Assembly (NCBI GenBank): GCA_030618495.1
Contig: JAUXDE010000004.1
Span: 1 to 32,259 of the forward strand
Reading direction: 5' to 3'
Origin: Clostridia bacterium
GTDB taxonomy: Bacteria > UBA6262 > WVXT01 > JAUXBS01
DNA length: 32,259 nucleotides
Shown: piece after piece, positions 27,555 through 32,259 of the stretch
Numbering within the stretch: position 1 is the first letter of the stretch
Layout of the letters: each line of letters begins with the position of its first letter
Made by a program: the position numbers and the translations under genes
The notes under the pieces: generated by a model
Database searches by the model: none
The model's input: only the letters and a program-made list of their open reading frames with translations
Told to the model about the DNA's origin: nothing

Positions 27555-27740
27555 ATTGTTAATATCTGTAAAAGTCGGGTACGGTCGTTAAATGTCCGCT
27601 TAAAGATAGAATTTCAAAGTTTCCTTAAAGTAAATAATTAAGTGGAAAACAAACCATAGTTATTAACACTGTTAACAAAGAACGGTAAAACCCCAAAGTT
27701 ATTAACTTATTATTTAATTATGAACAACTTTTTCCCGGAA

Positions 27741-29120
27741 TTATTCACCGGACTTAATTTCACCCGTTATTTTATTAACCAGGGCGGAAAAGTATGGATC
27801 AACGGACAATTTATTCTTTATTTTTTCATTTGCGTACATAACCGTAGTATGATCTCTTCCGCCAAAAGAATCGCCTATTTCAGTCGTTGAGAACTCTGTC
27901 AGTATCCTTGCAAGATACATAGCAATTTGCCGCGGGAAAGCCAGGGCTGCGGTTCTTTTTTTGCTTTTCATGTCCCTTATGTCGATTTTAAAGTGCCTTG
28001 CAACGATTTTCTGTATGGATTCTATGGTAATCTGTCCTATTATTTCTTCCTTTATTATTATATCCCGTAGAATTTCCTTTGCCCGGTCTATCGTTATTTC
28101 TGTTCCAGTAACATGTGAAAAGGCGACTATTCTTATAAGCGCGCCCTCAAGGTCCCTTATGTTGGCTTTTATTTCACCCGCTATGAAAAGAAGAACATCA
28201 TCCGGAACAAAAAGGTTCTCGGATTCGGCCTTTGCCCGCAAAATGGCTATTCTCGTTTCAAGATCCGGTGGTTGTATGTCCGCAATAACGCCCCACTGGA
28301 ATCTTGAGCGGAGCCGTTCCACAAGATTCTGTATTTCTTTCGGCGGCCTGTCGGAGGCGAATGCCACCTGGTTGTGAGTGCCGTAGAGGGAGTTGAATAT
28401 ATGAAACAATTCTTCCTGGCTGCTGGGTTTGTCGGAAATAAACTGGACGTCATCTATAAGAAAAAGATTAAGATTGCGGTATTTTGCCCTGAAATTTATC
28501 ATTTGTTTCTTCTGGATTGACTCTATAAATTCATTGGTGAACCTCTCTGCGGTAATATAGAAGACGGATAAATGAGGAAACTTTTCTTTAACATGATGGC
28601 CTATTGCCTGAAGAAGGTGGGTTTTACCAAGGCCGACACCGCCATATATAAATAAAGGATTGTATACTTCACCGGGAGCATTTGCCACCGCTTCGGCAGT
28701 TGCCTGCGCAAAACGGTTTGACCCGCCAACCACAAAGTTTTTAAATATGTACTTAGGATAAAGGTCCTCCGACCTGTTGAAGGAGGTTTCCGGAACGGGG
28801 CTTGGGATTGCTTCTTTCTCCGGGGGCGCCGGTTCTTCAATGTCTTTTTCAATAATCAGTTTCTTGGAGTTAGGGTCAAGGGAAAAAATAACCTTAACAT
28901 CCTTATCAGTAACATTCTTTACCAGTTTTTCAAGTTCTTCCTGATAATGGTCTTGAAGCCAGTCTGAGAAGAACTTATTAGGCACGCTTAAGTTAAGGAA
29001 TTTATCGTCAAATGAAGCCGGGGTTATCGGTTTGAACCAGAGTTCGTAGCTTTCCCGGGAAATGTTGTTCTTCAGATGAGAAAGGACTTCGTCCCAGAGT
29101 TGTTCGGGGTTTAATGGCAT
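27741..29120 (-). CDS. dnaA: Chromosomal replication initiator DnaA
   Basis: YIFKNFVVGGSNRFAQATAEAVA, GGVGLGKTHLLQAIG, FLIDDVQFI, C-terminal GGRDHTTVMYA. Confidence 0.98.
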   Translation of the reverse strand: MPLNPEQLWDEVLSHLKNNISRESYELWFKPITPASFDDKFLNLSVPNKFFSDWLQDHYQEELEKLVKNVTDKDVKVIFSLDPNSKKLIIEKDIEEPAPPEKEAIPSPVPETSFNRSEDLYPKYIFKNFVVGGSNRFAQATAEAVANAPGEVYNPLFIYGGVGLGKTHLLQAIGHHVKEKFPHLSVFYITAERFTNEFIESIQKKQMINFRAKYRNLNLFLIDDVQFISDKPSSQEELFHIFNSLYGTHNQVAFASDRPPKEIQNLVERLRSRFQWGVIADIQPPDLETRIAILRAKAESENLFVPDDVLLFIAGEIKANIRDLEGALIRIVAFSHVTGTEITIDRAKEILRDIIIKEEIIGQITIESIQKIVARHFKIDIRDMKSKKRTAALAFPRQIAMYLARILTEFSTTEIGDSFGGRDHTTVMYANEKIKNKLSVDPYFSALVNKITGEIKSGE

Positions 29121-29619
29121 AAATAATCCTTAATCTTGTATAGAGTAAACTTGAACCCCGAATTACGCGGCTGGTCTGTATGAGTTTTCCACCGTTGGAT
29201 TTGGGGCATTCTCTATCAAGGCATATATAAGTTTACATACGAGTCAACATAAACGGCTAAAAGTTATTCACAAGTTATAAACAATTGTGGATAACTCGTT
29301 AAGAACTTCAAGGTATTTTAGGTTTTGTAGAGAATAAAACATTTGGGATGAAAACAATTCCTTCTTATCGTTAACAATATAATTTTCGGATTTAAGCTGA
29401 ATCCAAGCTCAGTCTTTAATATGGAATTAAGACTGTTTCTATAAGACGATTATAGTATTTTGGATAATTTAAGTCAAGGATAAATTAAAAAAATAATTAA
29501 CGATTAAAACGGGTGAATATTTTATGGATTTATTATTCTTGACATGGCCGGTATTATAATATATAATTCCCGACTATTAAACAAACACGAGAGAAAAAAC
29601 TATATTTGGGGAAAATAAA
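29121..29619. other. Putative oriC region
   Basis: Between divergent dnaA and rpmH. DnaA boxes TTATTCACA (29264-29272, +) and TGTGGATAA (29286-29294, = TTATCCACA on -), 13 bp apart; AT-rich tract about 29440-29540. Confidence 0.75.
29539..29567 (+). promoter_or_regulatory. Sigma70-type promoter for rpmH
   Basis: TTGACA (29539-29544) with TATATA (29562-29567, 17 bp spacer) or TATAAT (29564-29569, 19 bp). Confidence 0.6.
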
Positions 29620-29754
29620 ATGAAACGCACTTTTCAACCGAAAAAAAAGAGAAGAAAAAGACGGCTTGGTTTTAGGAAAAAAATGACAACAAGCGGAGGG
29701 CGCAGAACAATAAAAGCCAGGAGAAAAAAAGGCCGGAAGCGCTTGACTGTTTAA
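29620..29754 (+). CDS. rpmH: 50S ribosomal protein L34
   Basis: [44 protein letters not shown]; 44 aa, absent from the ORF track. Confidence 0.97.
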   Translation: MKRTFQPKKKRRKRRLGFRKKMTTSGGRRTIKARRKKGRKRLTV

Positions 29755-29832
29755 CGCAACAACAGATTCCTTAGAGACGCCAGTAACAACCCACGAGTAA
29801 GGCCACGCTAAAAATGCCGGGATGGTTTAGAT

Positions 29833-30192
29833 TTGGAGAAAAGATTTTCTTTCAATAAAAACGAACACATCAGGAAAACGGAAGATATTAAAAACGTATA
29901 TAACTACGGGAAATCATCCGCTAACCAATATGCTGTTATGTATATACTGGATAGAAAAGACGGGAAACAGACGAGAATGGGCTGGGTGCTGTCAAAGAAA
30001 GTCGGTAAAGCCCATCATCGCCTGAGGGTGAAACGCCTTATAAGGGAAGTATTCCGGCTTAATAAAGCGGTTTTGAAAAAAGGGTTTGATATAATATTAC
30101 TGCCGCGCAGAAAGATTTCGGAATTGCGGAATTATTCGGCCGTTGAAAAGATGCTTCTTGAGTTCTGGGGTAAGAGAAAAATAACAAGGTGA
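29833..30192 (+). CDS. rnpA: Ribonuclease P protein component
   Basis: TTG start; MEKRFSFNKNEHIRKTEDIKNVYNYGKS...GWVLSKKVGKAHHRLRVKRLIREVFR; between rpmH and yidD. Confidence 0.93.
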   Translation: MEKRFSFNKNEHIRKTEDIKNVYNYGKSSANQYAVMYILDRKDGKQTRMGWVLSKKVGKAHHRLRVKRLIREVFRLNKAVLKKGFDIILLPRRKISELRNYSAVEKMLLEFWGKRKITR

Positions 30193-30431
30193 TTAAGAAA
30201 ATATTAGTATTCCTTATCGGGGCTTACCGGGTTTTTTCGGGACTAACCAATCGAAGGTGCAGGTTTTATCCCACTTGCTCAGAATACATGCTGGAAGCAA
30301 TAAATAGTCGCGGACCGGCCAGGGGGATAGTTCTTGGCCTGGGGAGAATAATCAGGTGTCATCCTTTTAACAGCGGTGGCCACGACCCCGTGCCGTCGTT
30401 TCGGCCGGGGAAGCGTAAAGATAAGGAATAA
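30189..30431 (+). CDS. yidD: Membrane protein insertion efficiency factor YidD
   Basis: GTG start overlapping the rnpA stop; RCRFYPTCSEYMLEAI...RCHPFNSGGHDPVP. Confidence 0.95.
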   Translation: MIKKILVFLIGAYRVFSGLTNRRCRFYPTCSEYMLEAINSRGPARGIVLGLGRIIRCHPFNSGGHDPVPSFRPGKRKDKE

Positions 30432-30466
30432 GAGAAGGCAATAACGAAAGGAAGAAAACAAGGAAA

Positions 30467-32137
30467 ATGGAAAAAAATGTGATAATAGCCGTTGTTCTGT
30501 CAACGTTAATTCTGCTGGTATGGTTCAGAATAAATCCGACTCCGCCGGCGCAGAACCAGCCTTTTACCCGGGGACAGGTCATGACATCGGAGCCGCGCGA
30601 AGAGTCGCGGGCGGTCATGGAAGAAGAATCCGCTAAAAGCAGGACAACAAGGGCGGGAGGGACTCGCGAAAAGGGAAAAACAATAACAGTGCAGACAGCC
30701 GAAGACATAATAGAACTAACTTCCAGGGGGGCGGGGATTAAACACTGGTATATAAAGGAAAGACACAAGGAAAAGGAGAACATGCCGGACCTGATATTCA
30801 TGAAGGAAGTTGACATTATCCCGCTACAGGTAAGCGCGAGGAATATTGAGGATATTTCCGACGTGATGTTTAAGGTCGGCAAATCCCCGGGACGTACTGA
30901 CGGCAGGATAGTACTGAATGAAGGGGAAAACGCCAGGATACAGTTTGATTATCTTACGAATTCAGGGATTAAAATATCCAAAATATACGATTTTTCCTAT
31001 AGCGGGGGTATGCATAATTTTAAGTTAAAGATAACCAACAAGTCAAAAAATGTTCAAGAACTTAAGAATTTAAGCGTCCTGTGGAATTCGGGCCTCGGTA
31101 TAATCGGCGAGGGGATTACGAGCAGGGAAAAGAAGCTCAGCGAAAGCCTTAACAAGGAGAATTACATGAACATGAAGGTGCTGAGTTTCGTGGATGGAAG
31201 GCTGCGGAGGAAGCTGAAGGATGGCATAGTATCCCCGGCAATAGACTGGACGGGGATAGGCAACAGGTATTTTGTAAGCGCGCTTATTAACCGGGATAAG
31301 GATTTCTCAAGGATAATAATAAACAAATACGAAACAGGAAAACGCGGCAAGAAAGTCCCGCAAACGGGACTTGGAGCCGAGGCGTTCAGCCTGAACCCCG
31401 GGGAATCAAAGACCTTTAATATCGATTTATTCGTTGGCATCAAAGACAGTGATAAAATGAAGGTGCTGGGCATTAACCTGGAAAAAATAATAAATTACGG
31501 GTTTTTTGACCCGATAAGCAAGCTATTCATGGTAATGCTTAAATTCTTCTATAAATTAACGCGTAACTATGGTATTGCAATCATACTGCTGACCTGCGTA
31601 CTTCACCTGCTTACGTTTCCGCTTTCAAGGAAGAGCCTGAAGGCTACTCAGAAGATGAAGGAACTCCAGCCCCAGATGAAAGAAATGCAGGCGAAGTACA
31701 AGGACGACCCGAAGAGGCTTAACGCTGAAACGATGAATTTCTACAAAAGTAAAAAGGCTAATCCTTTAGGCGGCTGCCTGCCCATGATATTTCAAATACC
31801 CATATTCTTTTCGCTGTTCAGGATGCTCCAGGGAGCGACAGCCCTGCGCTATGAAGGCTTCCTGTGGGTGATAGACCTGTCCATGAAGGACCCGTACTAT
31901 GTATTTCCCGTTCTCATGGGCGTGTCCATGTTTTTCCAGCAGAGAATATCCTCCCCCGGAGGAGACCCGGCGCAGCAGAAGATGATGATGTTCATGCCGG
32001 TATTTTTTACATTTATATTTTTAAAATTCCCGGCGGGTTTAACCCTGTACTGGCTGACCAACAACATATTGACTTTGACACAGCATCTTATCATGAGCAT
32101 GAAGGAAAAGAAAAAAAGGGAACTCGTGGTTCCCTAG
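30467..32137 (+). CDS. yidC: Membrane protein insertase YidC/Oxa1
   Basis: N-terminal TM, periplasmic domain, KLTRNYGIAIILLTCVLHLLTFPLSRKSLKATQKMKELQPQMKEMQAKYKDDP, GGCLPMIFQIPIFFSLFRML. Confidence 0.96.
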   Translation: MEKNVIIAVVLSTLILLVWFRINPTPPAQNQPFTRGQVMTSEPREESRAVMEEESAKSRTTRAGGTREKGKTITVQTAEDIIELTSRGAGIKHWYIKERHKEKENMPDLIFMKEVDIIPLQVSARNIEDISDVMFKVGKSPGRTDGRIVLNEGENARIQFDYLTNSGIKISKIYDFSYSGGMHNFKLKITNKSKNVQELKNLSVLWNSGLGIIGEGITSREKKLSESLNKENYMNMKVLSFVDGRLRRKLKDGIVSPAIDWTGIGNRYFVSALINRDKDFSRIIINKYETGKRGKKVPQTGLGAEAFSLNPGESKTFNIDLFVGIKDSDKMKVLGINLEKIINYGFFDPISKLFMVMLKFFYKLTRNYGIAIILLTCVLHLLTFPLSRKSLKATQKMKELQPQMKEMQAKYKDDPKRLNAETMNFYKSKKANPLGGCLPMIFQIPIFFSLFRMLQGATALRYEGFLWVIDLSMKDPYYVFPVLMGVSMFFQQRISSPGGDPAQQKMMMFMPVFFTFIFLKFPAGLTLYWLTNNILTLTQHLIMSMKEKKKRELVVP

Positions 32138-32151
32138 TGTAGTGTTACTAA
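32135..32151 (+). repeat. Gene-end repeat, copy 4
   Basis: TAGTGTAGTGTTACTAA, 17/17 identical to copy 3; TAG is the yidC stop codon. Confidence 0.8.
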
Positions 32152-32166
32152 CATATCTTGACATAT

Positions 32167-32243
32167 GCTGAAAGTATTTTGTTTCAGCGTCAAGGAACGA
32201 AGAGTGAGAATACTGTACGTATGTGAAAGATGAGTGACGCTGA
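32167..32243 (+). promoter_or_regulatory. Two mutually exclusive inverted repeats downstream of yidC
   Basis: GCTGAAA (32167-32173)/TTTCAGC (32182-32188), and TCAGCGTCA (32184-32192)/TGACGCTGA (32235-32243); they share TCAGC. Confidence 0.55.
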
Positions 32244-32259
32244 CGATGGACAAAAGACG

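Noticed and set aside
29814-29858. Short ORF MPGWFRFGEKIFFQ upstream of and overlapping rnpA
   Set aside because: Possible leader peptide, but only 14 codons and no clear SD; not supportable.
30367-30882. 171-aa minus-strand ORF
   Set aside because: Antisense to yidD/yidC; no recognisable motifs.

Overview
The window is a chromosomal replication-origin neighbourhood from a diderm, probably uncultured bacterium; the phylum is not determinable here. Minus strand: dnaA-dnaN-recF-DUF721(DciA-like)-remB-like-gyrB-gyrA-archease. Plus strand: rpmH-rnpA-yidD-yidC. The dnaA-rpmH gap (29121-29619) looks like oriC, with two convergent DnaA boxes. The left half encodes an envelope cassette: three secreted proteins sharing a pre-C-terminal module and a T9SS/FlgD-like C-terminus, two PorV/PorQ-like outer-membrane proteins (one fused to TPRs), a sensor histidine kinase, signal peptidase I, a C45-type Ntn-hydrolase, a membrane/spermidine-synthase-like/TPR fusion, a GT87-like membrane protein and a small lipoprotein missing from the ORF track. 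Main observations: (1) a GEMM-I riboswitch at 11832-11930 with a consensus promoter and an overlapping terminator; my alignment puts A at position 20, the GEMM-Ib (cGAMP-type) signature, so a cyclic dinucleotide probably controls a secreted protein plus a PorV-like protein; (2) a very short hairpin RNA / lepB leader with its own promoter and terminator; (3) a short repeat (consensus TAGTGTAGTGTTACTAACAT) found four times, each at a gene 3' end. All assignments are by eye; no searches or folding were run.
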